Shown here piece by piece: positions 8,527 through 16,148 of a DNA stretch of 49,761 bases. The stretch is from Chloroflexota bacterium (GTDB lineage: Bacteria; Chloroflexota; UBA11872): positions 1 through 49,761 of the forward strand of contig JAPOXD010000025.1 of the NCBI GenBank assembly GCA_026707285.1, read 5' to 3'. Numbering within the stretch: position 1 is the first letter of the stretch; every line of letters begins with the position of its first letter. The notes under the pieces are model-generated. The model saw only the letters and a list, made by a program, of their open reading frames with translations. It did not search any database and was not told where the DNA came from. The position numbers were made by a program, and so were the translations under genes.

Positions 8527-10925
8527 CGGCCGCACGAAGCTTTGCGGAAGTCGTCGTTGCCGCGGGCGACGTGCGCGGCGCGCAGACGTTTCACTACGAG
8601 ATTCCCGCGAAACTCGAAGGGCGGGTGCGGCCGGGACAACTGGTGCTCGTGCCGTTCGGCACTCGCCAATCCCATGCCGTCGTCATGCGGGTGGGCGGCG
8701 CCTCGCCGGTTGAGGCGACCCGTCCCATCTTCGACATCATCTGGGATGCGGAGTTGCTGGACGCCGTTCATCGTGAGCTCGTGGAGTGGACGGCGCGTCG
8801 CTACGCCGCGCCGATCCTGACTGCACTCAATCTCGCGGCGCCGCCGGGGCTTGCGCGGCACCTGCGATCGACCTATGTGCCCGCGGACGACGGCGGCGAA
8901 CCGCAGGTTGCATTGGCCCCGGCGGAGACCCGGACCCTGGAGTTGATCCGCCAGCGCGGCGAAGCGTCCGAGGCCGAGATCCGGCGCGTCGCCGGCAAGA
9001 CGGCCGCCCGGGCGGGAGTCCGCCGTCTGGTGGCCATGGGGCTCGTCAACCGGCGCATTTCGCTGCACCTGCCGCAGCCGGCGGGCGAGCGAATGGTGTC
9101 CGCGGCGGCGATCGACGACCCCGGCTCGGTCGACGCGCGGTTGGCTCGCGCGCCCAAGCAACGCGATTTGTGGCGGGTGCTCGAAGCCGTCGGCGCGCCC
9201 ATGCCCGTGCCGCAGGCGCTGCGCGCCGCGGGAGTCGGCCAGCCAATCTTGCGCGCGCTGGTCATGCGCGGGCTGGCCCGCGTCGAGCGACGCGCGAACA
9301 CTCCGTACGTCGTTGATTCCGCAGGGCCTGGAGCGACGCCCGGCGAGACGTTCGACGCGGAAGCCTGGCGACAGATGCAACCCATGCTTGAAGGTGGCGA
9401 CGCGGGCGCCGTCATCGTTCAGGGCGACGAAGCCGACCGCTGGCCCATCTACGCGCAGTTGATCGAGCGTGCCGTAGACGCCGGGCGGCAAGCTCTTGTG
9501 ATTGCCCCCGATGTCGGCACGTCGGCCCGCCTGGCCGACTGGTTGGCGCCGCGCGTCGCGGCCAAGGTCGCGGAGGTCGGACGCGCACGGACGCCGGCTG
9601 AGCGCATTGCGCTGTGGATGGCCGTGCGCCATGGAGAGGTGGACGTCATCGTCGGTACGCGTGTGGCCGTTTACGCCCCCGTGTCCACGCCGGGCGTGGT
9701 CATCGTGGACCGCGAGGAGGACGCGGGTCACAAGCACCGCAACACCCCGCGCTTCCACGTTCGCGTCGTGGCGAGGCGCCTGGCCGAATTGAGCGGCTGT
9801 CCGCTCGTGCTTGGAACCGAGACTCCGAGCGTGCAGTCGTTCTACGACGTTGAGGTCGAGCGATCGCGTCTGGTCAGCGCGCGGTCATGCCAGGCACTGC
9901 AGCAGCCAGGCGGCGGCGTTGACGTGGTGGACATGCGCCGCGCGGTCCAGGTGGGAAGGCACGGCGTCATCTCACGCCGCCTGTTCGAGGCGCTGCGGCA
10001 AGTCCTGCACGACAACGGCGGCGCCGTGCTCTACGTCAACCGACGGGGCACGGCGACGCTCACGGTCTGCCGCGACTGTGGGCATGTGTTTGGCTGCCCG
10101 CGATGCAGCACGAGTCTCGTCCAGCATCGGGAGGCGGCGAGCTTGCAGTGCCACGTATGCAACTGGCGTGAAGACCCCCCGCGCTATTGCCCCGTCTGCC
10201 ATGGCGGCCGCTTGCGGCTGTGGGGATACGGCACCGAGGCCGTCGCGGAGGCGGTGAGCCACCTGTTTCCGCGATCCCGCGTCGAGCGGGTGGATAGCGA
10301 CCGCTCGGCGCGTGACGTCGAGGCGGCGGCGAGCGCCTTCGAGCGCCGCGCGGGCGTGGACGTGCTGGTCGGCACCCAGCGGCTGGCGGGATTCGGCGAG
10401 GCCCTGCGCGCATCCTTGCTGGGCGTCGTGCAGGCAGACGTGGGGCTCAAGTTCCCCGACTTCCTGGCGCCGGAACGCGTATTCATCAACCTCATGCGGC
10501 TGCGGCGGCTCGTCACCGGCGGCGAGGCCGGCGCCCGCATGGTGGTGCAGACGCTGATGCCCCGCCACCACGTCACCCAGGCGCTGCAACACGGCGACGC
10601 CGGGCACTTCTTCCGCGCGGAACTGGAGGAGCGCCAGGCCGAGGGGCTGCCGCCGTTTCGTCCGGTGGCTCGCGCCACGTTTGCCCATGCCGACGACGAT
10701 CGAGCGGCGGCGGAAGCGCGGCGGGCGCGGCGGGAGCTGGAGACCATTGCCGGCGCCGCCGAGGCGCTGGATCTTGAAATTCTCGGCCCCGCGCCGGCTG
10801 CGTTGCACCGGCGGCGAGGGCAATATGTATGGCAACTCTTGCTCTTTGGCGCGGACGCCCGAAAGGTCTTGCCGGAATTGCACCGTGGCTGGACGATTGA
10901 CGTCGACCCCATTGAGTTGACATAA
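8523..10925 (+). CDS. priA: PriA-type primosomal protein N' with degenerate helicase motifs
   Basis: PriA reloads the replisome at stalled forks. The 800-residue protein has a recognisable N-terminal DNA-binding domain (FHYEIPAKLEGRVRPGQLV) and an intact eight-cysteine double zinc-binding insert (CRDCG, CPRCS, CHVCN, CPVCH, about residues 515-565). The ATPase motifs are eroded. Where GVTGSGKTE is expected near residue 298 there is VQGDEADRW, the DEEH box reads VDREED near residue 395, and the late QVAGRAGR motif is replaced by LMRLRRLVTGG. It is therefore probably not an active ATP-driven helicase and may act as a fork-binding loader, as suggested for actinobacterial PriA. Start is GTG. It leads into def-fmt, the common priA-def-fmt order. 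Confidence 0.9.
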   Translation: MTAARSFAEVVVAAGDVRGAQTFHYEIPAKLEGRVRPGQLVLVPFGTRQSHAVVMRVGGASPVEATRPIFDIIWDAELLDAVHRELVEWTARRYAAPILTALNLAAPPGLARHLRSTYVPADDGGEPQVALAPAETRTLELIRQRGEASEAEIRRVAGKTAARAGVRRLVAMGLVNRRISLHLPQPAGERMVSAAAIDDPGSVDARLARAPKQRDLWRVLEAVGAPMPVPQALRAAGVGQPILRALVMRGLARVERRANTPYVVDSAGPGATPGETFDAEAWRQMQPMLEGGDAGAVIVQGDEADRWPIYAQLIERAVDAGRQALVIAPDVGTSARLADWLAPRVAAKVAEVGRARTPAERIALWMAVRHGEVDVIVGTRVAVYAPVSTPGVVIVDREEDAGHKHRNTPRFHVRVVARRLAELSGCPLVLGTETPSVQSFYDVEVERSRLVSARSCQALQQPGGGVDVVDMRRAVQVGRHGVISRRLFEALRQVLHDNGGAVLYVNRRGTATLTVCRDCGHVFGCPRCSTSLVQHREAASLQCHVCNWREDPPRYCPVCHGGRLRLWGYGTEAVAEAVSHLFPRSRVERVDSDRSARDVEAAASAFERRAGVDVLVGTQRLAGFGEALRASLLGVVQADVGLKFPDFLAPERVFINLMRLRRLVTGGEAGARMVVQTLMPRHHVTQALQHGDAGHFFRAELEERQAEGLPPFRPVARATFAHADDDRAAAEARRARRELETIAGAAEALDLEILGPAPAALHRRRGQYVWQLLLFGADARKVLPELHRGWTIDVDPIELT

Positions 10926-10934
10926 CACAGACTA

Positions 10935-11435
10935 ATGCCTGCGCTTCCTGTGCTACCCGTCGACCATCCGATGCTGCGGCGCAAGTCCAGCCGCATTCGC
11001 AGCGTGACTCCGGGCATCCGCCGCATGATCGACGACATGTTCGCCACCATGGACCACCATCAGGCCGTGGGCGTGGCGGCCAACCAGATCGGACGTCCCT
11101 GGCGACTGGTCGTGGTGGGCGTCGACGACGACCGGATGGCGCTGGTGAATCCCGAAATCGTCTGGTCCAGTGGTTCCGAGGTCGCCGACGAGGGCTGTCT
11201 GAGCCTGCCGAACTGGTACGGACCCGTGGAACGCGCGGTAAACATCCGGGTGCGCGCGCTGGACGCGCAGGGTCGGCCGCTCCGCCGCGAGGCCTCCGGA
11301 CTCCTGGCACGCGCCATCCAGCACGAGATCGACCACCTGGACGGCGTGATCTTCACCGACCGGCTGACGGACCCCGACGCCCTGCGTTTTGTCGATCCGT
11401 CCTCGGACGAAGCTCAGCGCTTGCGGGCGTCCTGA
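10935..11435 (+). CDS. def: Peptide deformylase
   Basis: A metal-dependent enzyme that removes the formyl group from nascent proteins at the ribosome. The 166-residue protein has all three family motifs: VGVAANQIG (motif I) near residue 45, DEGCLSLP (motif II, metal-binding Cys) near residue 92, and QHEIDHLDG (motif III, two His and the catalytic Glu) near residue 135. The next gene, fmt, adds the formyl group in the first place, so the pair covers both ends of the cycle. ATG start, 9 bases after the priA stop. Confidence 0.96.
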   Translation: MPALPVLPVDHPMLRRKSSRIRSVTPGIRRMIDDMFATMDHHQAVGVAANQIGRPWRLVVVGVDDDRMALVNPEIVWSSGSEVADEGCLSLPNWYGPVERAVNIRVRALDAQGRPLRREASGLLARAIQHEIDHLDGVIFTDRLTDPDALRFVDPSSDEAQRLRAS

Positions 11436-11474
11436 ACATGCCGCGGCGACGCGCGGGACGAAGCGGCTGACATC

Positions 11475-12440
11475 GTGCGCGCGGTTTTCCTCGGCACGCC
11501 GGAGTTTGCGCTCCCGACGCTGCGCCGGTTGCATGCGCGCGGCGTCGTGCAACTGGTCGTTTCGCAGCCCGACCGGCGGGCCGGCCGGCGGGGCGTCGAG
11601 CGCACGCCCGGGGTGATCTCTCTCGCGCGGGAGTTGGGTCTTTCGACCATGCAGCCCGCCAACCCGAACGACGCGCCGAGCCTGGAGCGCATTCGAACGG
11701 CGCGGCCGGATGTCTTGGTTGTCGTGGCCTACGGTCGCCTGCTGCGCCAGTCGCTGCTCGCATTGGCCCCGGCGGGCGTGGTGAACCTGCATCCGTCGTT
11801 GCTCCCGGAGTATCGAGGCGCATCCCCGATCCAGGCGGCGATCCACGACGGGCGGACTCGCACCGGGGTGACGCTGATGCGCATGGACGCCGGGCTGGAC
11901 ACGGGGCCGGTGATCGCCGCGCGCGACGTGTCCATCGGTTCAGACGAAACGTCGCCTGCCCTCCACGACCGACTGGCCGATGCAGGCGCCGCGCTGCTGG
12001 ACGAAATGATTGACCCGTGGGTCGCCGGGCGCCTGACGGCGCAGCCGCAAGACCCGGAGGCCGCGACCCTTACACGACCGCTGGAGCGAGCCGACGCCGA
12101 GTTGGACCTGCGGCGCCCGGCGCGCGCTCTCTACAACCAGTGGCGCGCGCTTCAGCCATGGCCCGGAGCCTTCGTGATGGTTGCAGGGCAGCGGGTGGTG
12201 GTGGCAGAGATGGACCGGCCGTTGAATCAAGACAGCCCGGTTGGCCGAGCGTCGATCGAGGATGAATCACTCCGTGTCGGCTGCGGCTCCGGCACGCTGC
12301 GGCTCGTCCGGCTGCAACCCGAGGGTCGAATGGCAATGTCGGCGCGCGCCTTTGCCAACGGATACGGCGCGCTCTTGCGGGCAACCTGGGGCGACCCGCC
12401 ACCCGCACCGCGTCCGCCGCTGACGCGTCCCGCGAGCTAG
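11475..12440 (+). CDS. fmt: Methionyl-tRNA formyltransferase
   Basis: It formylates initiator Met-tRNA using 10-formyl-tetrahydrofolate. The 321-residue protein has the N-terminal Rossmann start VFLGTPEFALPTLRRL, the catalytic motif VNLHPSLLPEYRGASPIQ near residue 110, GVTLMRMDAGLDTGP near residue 140, and a C-terminal OB-like domain with the RALQPWPGAF motif. Start is GTG at 11475, 39 bases after def. Part of the priA-def-fmt block. Confidence 0.96.
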   Translation: MRAVFLGTPEFALPTLRRLHARGVVQLVVSQPDRRAGRRGVERTPGVISLARELGLSTMQPANPNDAPSLERIRTARPDVLVVVAYGRLLRQSLLALAPAGVVNLHPSLLPEYRGASPIQAAIHDGRTRTGVTLMRMDAGLDTGPVIAARDVSIGSDETSPALHDRLADAGAALLDEMIDPWVAGRLTAQPQDPEAATLTRPLERADAELDLRRPARALYNQWRALQPWPGAFVMVAGQRVVVAEMDRPLNQDSPVGRASIEDESLRVGCGSGTLRLVRLQPEGRMAMSARAFANGYGALLRATWGDPPPAPRPPLTRPAS

Positions 12441-12477
12441 ATTCGGACACGGATACCGCGCGCCGCCGAGGGGTGCC

Positions 12478-13179
12478 ATGGCAGTAATGCTGGCCGGAGC
12501 CGTGCCGCTGCTGGCGATGCTGGCGGTGATGTGGACGCAGCATCGCGTGCGCAACATCTTCGCGCGGCATGCGGACATCGTTTCCGATTTCGGCCAGCCT
12601 GCTCACCAGGCGGCGCGCTATCTGCTGGCGTCGGTCGGGCTGCGCGACGTCCGCGTGACCGCGGTCCCGGGAATACTGACGGATCACTACGATTCCGCGC
12701 GGCGTGAGCTGCGCCTCTCCGAAGGGGTCTATGAGGACGACTCGATTGCCGCCGTTGCCATTGCGGCGCACGAGGTCGGCCACGCCATGCAGGACGCGCT
12801 AGGGCATCCGTTGCTGCGTCTGCGGGTGCTCGTGGCCAAGGCGGCTTCAGGCTTCGCCGCCATTGCGCCCCTGATCATGGTGGCTGGGCTCATTGGCGGC
12901 ATCGCTACGCGGCATCCCACGGCTTTCGCCATTGCGGCATCGGGCGTCGTGGGGCTGCTGCTGGCCTTGCTGCTTGCCGCCGTGGCGCTGCCGGTTGAAC
13001 TCGATGCCAGCCGCCGCGCGCAGCGATCGCTCGAAGCCGCGGGCATCACCACCGCGGCCGAGGGCCCGCGAGTCCGTGAGCTGCTGCATGCCGCGGCCTT
13101 GACCTATCTCGCGTCGCTGTTGGGCACGTTCGCGCGCATCCTCGCGGGAGGGCTGCGCGGTTTCGGGAGGATTCGGTGA
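12478..13179 (+). CDS. YugP-like membrane zinc metallopeptidase, copy 1
   Basis: A 233-residue membrane protein of the Zn_peptidase_2 (YugP) family, function unknown. It has an N-terminal hydrophobic segment, the conserved YDSARRELRLSEGVYEDD stretch, the zinc motif AAHEVGHAMQD (HExxH) near residue 97, two central hydrophobic helices (about residues 120-140 and 145-168) and the late motif ALPVELDASRRAQ near residue 170, whose acidic residue is a likely further ligand. The gene immediately downstream is a second, diverged copy. No neighbour reveals the substrate. Confidence 0.88.
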   Translation: MAVMLAGAVPLLAMLAVMWTQHRVRNIFARHADIVSDFGQPAHQAARYLLASVGLRDVRVTAVPGILTDHYDSARRELRLSEGVYEDDSIAAVAIAAHEVGHAMQDALGHPLLRLRVLVAKAASGFAAIAPLIMVAGLIGGIATRHPTAFAIAASGVVGLLLALLLAAVALPVELDASRRAQRSLEAAGITTAAEGPRVRELLHAAALTYLASLLGTFARILAGGLRGFGRIR

Positions 13180-13194
13180 GTGCAGATGCCGCCC

Positions 13195-13239
13195 GTTAGG
13201 GGAGATTTGGCACCAGCCGCCGGACTCCCCGGTGCTAAC
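13195..13239. repeat. Inverted repeat between the two YugP-like genes
   Basis: GTTAGGGGAG (13195-13204) can pair with CTCCCC (13225-13230) and CTAAC (13235-13239), leaving a 4-base bulge on one side. There is no T tract on either side, so it does not look like an intrinsic terminator. It could separate expression of the two paralogues. Evidence is base complementarity only. Confidence 0.35.
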
Positions 13240-13285
13240 CTTGAGCGACTGGTTGTGAGGCTGCGAACGACCGTTCGCGCGGGGC

Positions 13286-14017
13286 ATGCCTTCGGTGTTT
13301 TTCCCCTTTTTCGACATCTGGTACATCGTGCTCATGGCGCCGGCGTTCATCCTGGCGATGTGGGCGCAATCGCGCGTGCGGGGCACCTACCAGAAGTACT
13401 CGCAAGTGGTCTCGTCCACGGGCATGCCGGCGGCCATGGCTGCGCGGCGGATTCTGGACGCGGTCGGGCTCTACAACGTGGATGTCCGGAAGGTCCCCGG
13501 CGAGTTGACCGACCACTACGACCCCCGGCACAAGGTGCTGCGGCTGTCGGAAGGCGTCTACAACAGCAATTCGCTGGCGGCCGTCGCCATCGCGGCGCAC
13601 GAGGCCGGACACGCCGTCCAGGACCAGACCCGCTACCCGTGGCTGGTAATGCGCAGCGCCATGGTGCCGGTGACGACGTTCGGGTCGAAGTTTGGCTACG
13701 TGTTGCTGATTGCGGGCTTCCTGATGGCCGGCTTCCTGCAGAGCGAGATCGGCATCCCAGTTGCCGTCATCGGACTGGTGCTCTTCAGCACGGCATTCGT
13801 GTTCTCCCTGATCACGCTGCCGGTGGAGTTCAATGCCAGCGCCCGGGCCCTCAAGCTCATGGAGTCGGTGCGCGTCGTCAGCAGCCCCGAGCGCGTGCAC
13901 GCCAAGAAGGTGCTCGACGCGGCGGCCTTGACCTACGTGGCCGCCATGTTCATCGCCCTCATGCAGGTGCTGTATTTCGCGCTCCGCTTGCTGGCCCTGA
14001 CCGGGGGACGGCGCTAG
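13286..14017 (+). CDS. YugP-like membrane zinc metallopeptidase, copy 2
   Basis: A 243-residue paralogue of the preceding gene, closer to the classical YugP pattern (it keeps GTYQKYSQVVSSTGMPA near residue 30). It shares the segment YDPRHKVLRLSEGVYNSN, the zinc motif AAHEAGHAVQDQ (HExxH) near residue 110, two hydrophobic helices about residues 135-180 and the late LPVEFNASARALKLM motif. Known relatives are integral membrane proteins of unknown substrate. The two copies differ over most of their length, so the duplication is old. About 106 non-coding bases with an inverted repeat separate them. ATG start at 13286. Confidence 0.9.
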   Translation: MPSVFFPFFDIWYIVLMAPAFILAMWAQSRVRGTYQKYSQVVSSTGMPAAMAARRILDAVGLYNVDVRKVPGELTDHYDPRHKVLRLSEGVYNSNSLAAVAIAAHEAGHAVQDQTRYPWLVMRSAMVPVTTFGSKFGYVLLIAGFLMAGFLQSEIGIPVAVIGLVLFSTAFVFSLITLPVEFNASARALKLMESVRVVSSPERVHAKKVLDAAALTYVAAMFIALMQVLYFALRLLALTGGRR

Positions 14018-14077
14018 ACGGGCCGGGTCAGGGGCGGTCGTGGGTGCGGAACGACCCGCGGCGCTCCACCTGAGATC

Positions 14078-15196
14078 GTGACGACAAACGCTTTGGCCGA
14101 CCGAGAATGCGCGCCCGGGCCTCGGCCTGCGGCCAGCGCCATTTCCGATTCGGAGCTTGCGCGGCTCCTGCCCGACGAGCCCCGCTACCGACGCGACCAG
14201 GTCCGTCGCGGAATCTACGACGGAGCGGCCCGCGGCTTCGACCAGATCACGTCGCTGCCGCGTATCCTCCGCGAACGCCTCGACATGGCGCTCGCCTTCA
14301 GCAGCATCAGCCCTGATCGCGTCCGCGTTGCCGGCGACGGGACACGGGCCTTCCTCTTTCGGACGGCCGACGACACCATCTTCGAAACCGTGCAGTTGCC
14401 GTCCGAGCGCGGCACCGCCACCACGGTTTGCGTCAGCTCCCAAGCCGGATGCGCGATGGGGTGCACCTTTTGCGCCACCGGCACCCTGGGACTCACGCGG
14501 AATCTGAGCGCTGCGGAAATCGTCGACCAGTTCTTGCACGTGCGGCGCGAGAGCCGGGCGGGCGGGGCGCCTGATCGCATCGTCTTTATGGGCATGGGCG
14601 AGCCGCTGGCCAACACCGCCAACGTGCACGACGCGATCGAGGCGCTGGTCGATCCGGGGCGCGGCGGGCTTGGGGCGCGGCACGTCACAGTTTCGACGGT
14701 CGGTCTGCCGGCCGGAATCGCCGAGCTGACGCGCTGGCCGTGGCAGGTTGGCCTGGCGATCTCGCTGCACGCCGCGAGTGACGACGTTCGCGCCACCCTC
14801 GTGCCGCTCGCCAAGCATGTGGACCTGGCGACGTTGATGGCGTCGAGCGTTGCCTACCAGCGGGCGACGCGGCGGCGGGTATCGTACGAGTACACCATGC
14901 TCCGCGACGTCAACGACCACGTCGGCCAGGCGCGCGATCTGGCGCGGCTCGTCGACGGTCAGACGTGCCACGTGAACTTGATTCCGTTCAACCCATTCCC
15001 GGGCGCGGCCTACGAGGCGCCGTCGGCCGGCACCACGCGACGGTTCCGCGACGAGCTGCTGCGCCACGGCGTGGCGGCGACGATTCGGCGGACCCGTGGA
15101 CGCGAAATCGCCGGGGCCTGCGGGCAGCTTCGGGCCGACGGCGCGATCTGGCGACGACGGTCACAAGGAGCGGCCCCAGCGCGCAATGTCTCCTGA
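14078..15196 (+). CDS. rlmN: RlmN, dual-specificity 23S rRNA/tRNA adenine-C2 methyltransferase
   Basis: A radical-SAM enzyme that methylates C2 of A2503 in 23S rRNA and A37 in some tRNAs, affecting decoding accuracy. The 372-residue protein has the radical-SAM cluster motif CAMGCTFC near residue 125, preceded by TTVCVSSQAG. It also has MGMGEPLANTANV near residue 170, NLIPFNPFPGAAYEAPS near residue 305 and the C-terminal methyl-carrying cysteine region REIAGACGQLR near residue 345. Start is GTG. Its end overlaps the start of rpe by 11 bases. Confidence 0.95.
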   Translation: MTTNALADRECAPGPRPAASAISDSELARLLPDEPRYRRDQVRRGIYDGAARGFDQITSLPRILRERLDMALAFSSISPDRVRVAGDGTRAFLFRTADDTIFETVQLPSERGTATTVCVSSQAGCAMGCTFCATGTLGLTRNLSAAEIVDQFLHVRRESRAGGAPDRIVFMGMGEPLANTANVHDAIEALVDPGRGGLGARHVTVSTVGLPAGIAELTRWPWQVGLAISLHAASDDVRATLVPLAKHVDLATLMASSVAYQRATRRRVSYEYTMLRDVNDHVGQARDLARLVDGQTCHVNLIPFNPFPGAAYEAPSAGTTRRFRDELLRHGVAATIRRTRGREIAGACGQLRADGAIWRRRSQGAAPARNVS

Positions 15197-15857
15197 GACG
15201 CCGGTGCGCATCGCCCCGTCCATCCTGGCGGCTGACTTTGGCCGTCTGGGTCACGAAATCGAGGCCGTTGACGCCGGCGGCGCCGACTGGATTCACATCG
15301 ACGTGATGGATGGGGCGTTCGTCCCCAGTATCTCGTTCGGCACGCCCGCGGTCGTCGCCGCGCGCGCCGCAACGAATCTCCCGCTGGACGTGCATCTGAT
15401 GATCGAGCCGGTCGAGCCGCACATCGAGGACTTCGCCGCCGCGGGCGCCGACGCCATCACGATCCACGTCGAAGCCGCGGCGGACCCTGCCGCTACGCTG
15501 CGTCAGATTCGCGAGCTCGGACTGCGCGCGGGGCTCACGCTGCGGCCGGGGACGCCCGAGTCGTTACTGTGGCCCCATCTGGACGACCTCGACATCGTGT
15601 TGGTAATGAGCGTGGAGCCTGGCGCCGGCGGTCAGGCGTTCATTCCCGAAATGCTCGACCGCATCGCGTCGCTGGCCGACCGCATCGAATCCCAGTCCTC
15701 GAACGTCGACCTCGTGGTTGACGGTGGCATCAACGCCGAGACGGCCCCGAGCGTGGTGCAAGCGGGCGGGAGTGTGCTGGTCGCCGGAACTTCGGTGTTC
15801 GGCCATCCGGACGGCCCGGCCGCCGGCGTGCGGGCGCTCCGGCGTGCGCTCGATTAG
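15186..15857 (+). CDS. rpe: Ribulose-phosphate 3-epimerase
   Basis: It interconverts ribulose-5-phosphate and xylulose-5-phosphate in the pentose phosphate pathway. The 223-residue TIM barrel starts RIAPSILAADFGRLG, has the metal-binding HIDVMDGAFVPSISFG near residue 38, VHLMIEPVEPHI near residue 70, SVEPGAGGQAFIP near residue 143, and DGGINAETAP near residue 180. The ATG at 15186 is chosen because it gives the exact family N-terminus; a longer open frame upstream lies inside rlmN. The stop TAG overlaps the rpmB stop TAA on the other strand (TTAG at 15854-15857). Confidence 0.96.
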   Translation: MSPETPVRIAPSILAADFGRLGHEIEAVDAGGADWIHIDVMDGAFVPSISFGTPAVVAARAATNLPLDVHLMIEPVEPHIEDFAAAGADAITIHVEAAADPAATLRQIRELGLRAGLTLRPGTPESLLWPHLDDLDIVLVMSVEPGAGGQAFIPEMLDRIASLADRIESQSSNVDLVVDGGINAETAPSVVQAGGSVLVAGTSVFGHPDGPAAGVRALRRALD

Positions 15858-16072
15858 CCCTCTTTGTCGAGCGTACGAATGCAGCCGGTGCAGATGTTCA
15901 TGCGCTGGTAACGCCCATCGACGAACACCCGCTTGCGCTGCACGTTGACACGCCAGCGGCGCGGCTTCTTGGTGGCTTTCCGTTCCCAACGCCCGGAAGC
16001 CTTGTGACGAATGTGATGGCCAAACTGAGTCCGCGTGTCGCAGACCTGACAAGTCGCCACCGAGCCCACCAC
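15854..16072 (-). CDS. rpmB: Ribosomal protein L28 (zinc-binding form)
   Basis: A 72-residue large-subunit protein. Cysteines 8, 11, 61 and 64 form a CxxC...CxxC zinc ribbon. The core HHIRHKASGRWERKATKK and the RRWRVNVQRKRVFVDGR segment are typical. Start is GTG at 16072 with AGGA five bases upstream; the next codon is also GTG and could serve. It is a lone minus-strand gene, convergent with rpe and divergent from fakA, an arrangement often seen around rpmB-fakA-recG. Confidence 0.94.
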   Translation of the reverse strand: MVGSVATCQVCDTRTQFGHHIRHKASGRWERKATKKPRRWRVNVQRKRVFVDGRYQRMNICTGCIRTLDKEG

Positions 16073-16081
16073 TTCCTAGCG

Positions 16082-16111
16082 TTGACGGAGAATTCAAGGC
16101 GTTCCTAAGAT
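16082..16111 (+). promoter_or_regulatory. Promoter of the fakA-recG operon
   Basis: TTGACG (16082-16087) and TAAGAT (16106-16111) are separated by 18 bases, almost the same as the rpsU promoter. The predicted start near 16118 leaves a 5' leader of about 30 bases before the fakA GTG. No minus-strand promoter for rpmB was recognised with equal clarity. Confidence 0.6.
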
Positions 16112-16148
16112 CGCCCGCAACAGGCTAGCACGGGAAACGAGCAAAACA

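Noticed and set aside
13235..15067. A 610-codon open frame on the minus strand opposite the second YugP-like gene and rlmN
   Set aside because: Both sense genes are well supported by motifs; the antisense protein is low-complexity and Arg/His/Gly-rich with no family match.
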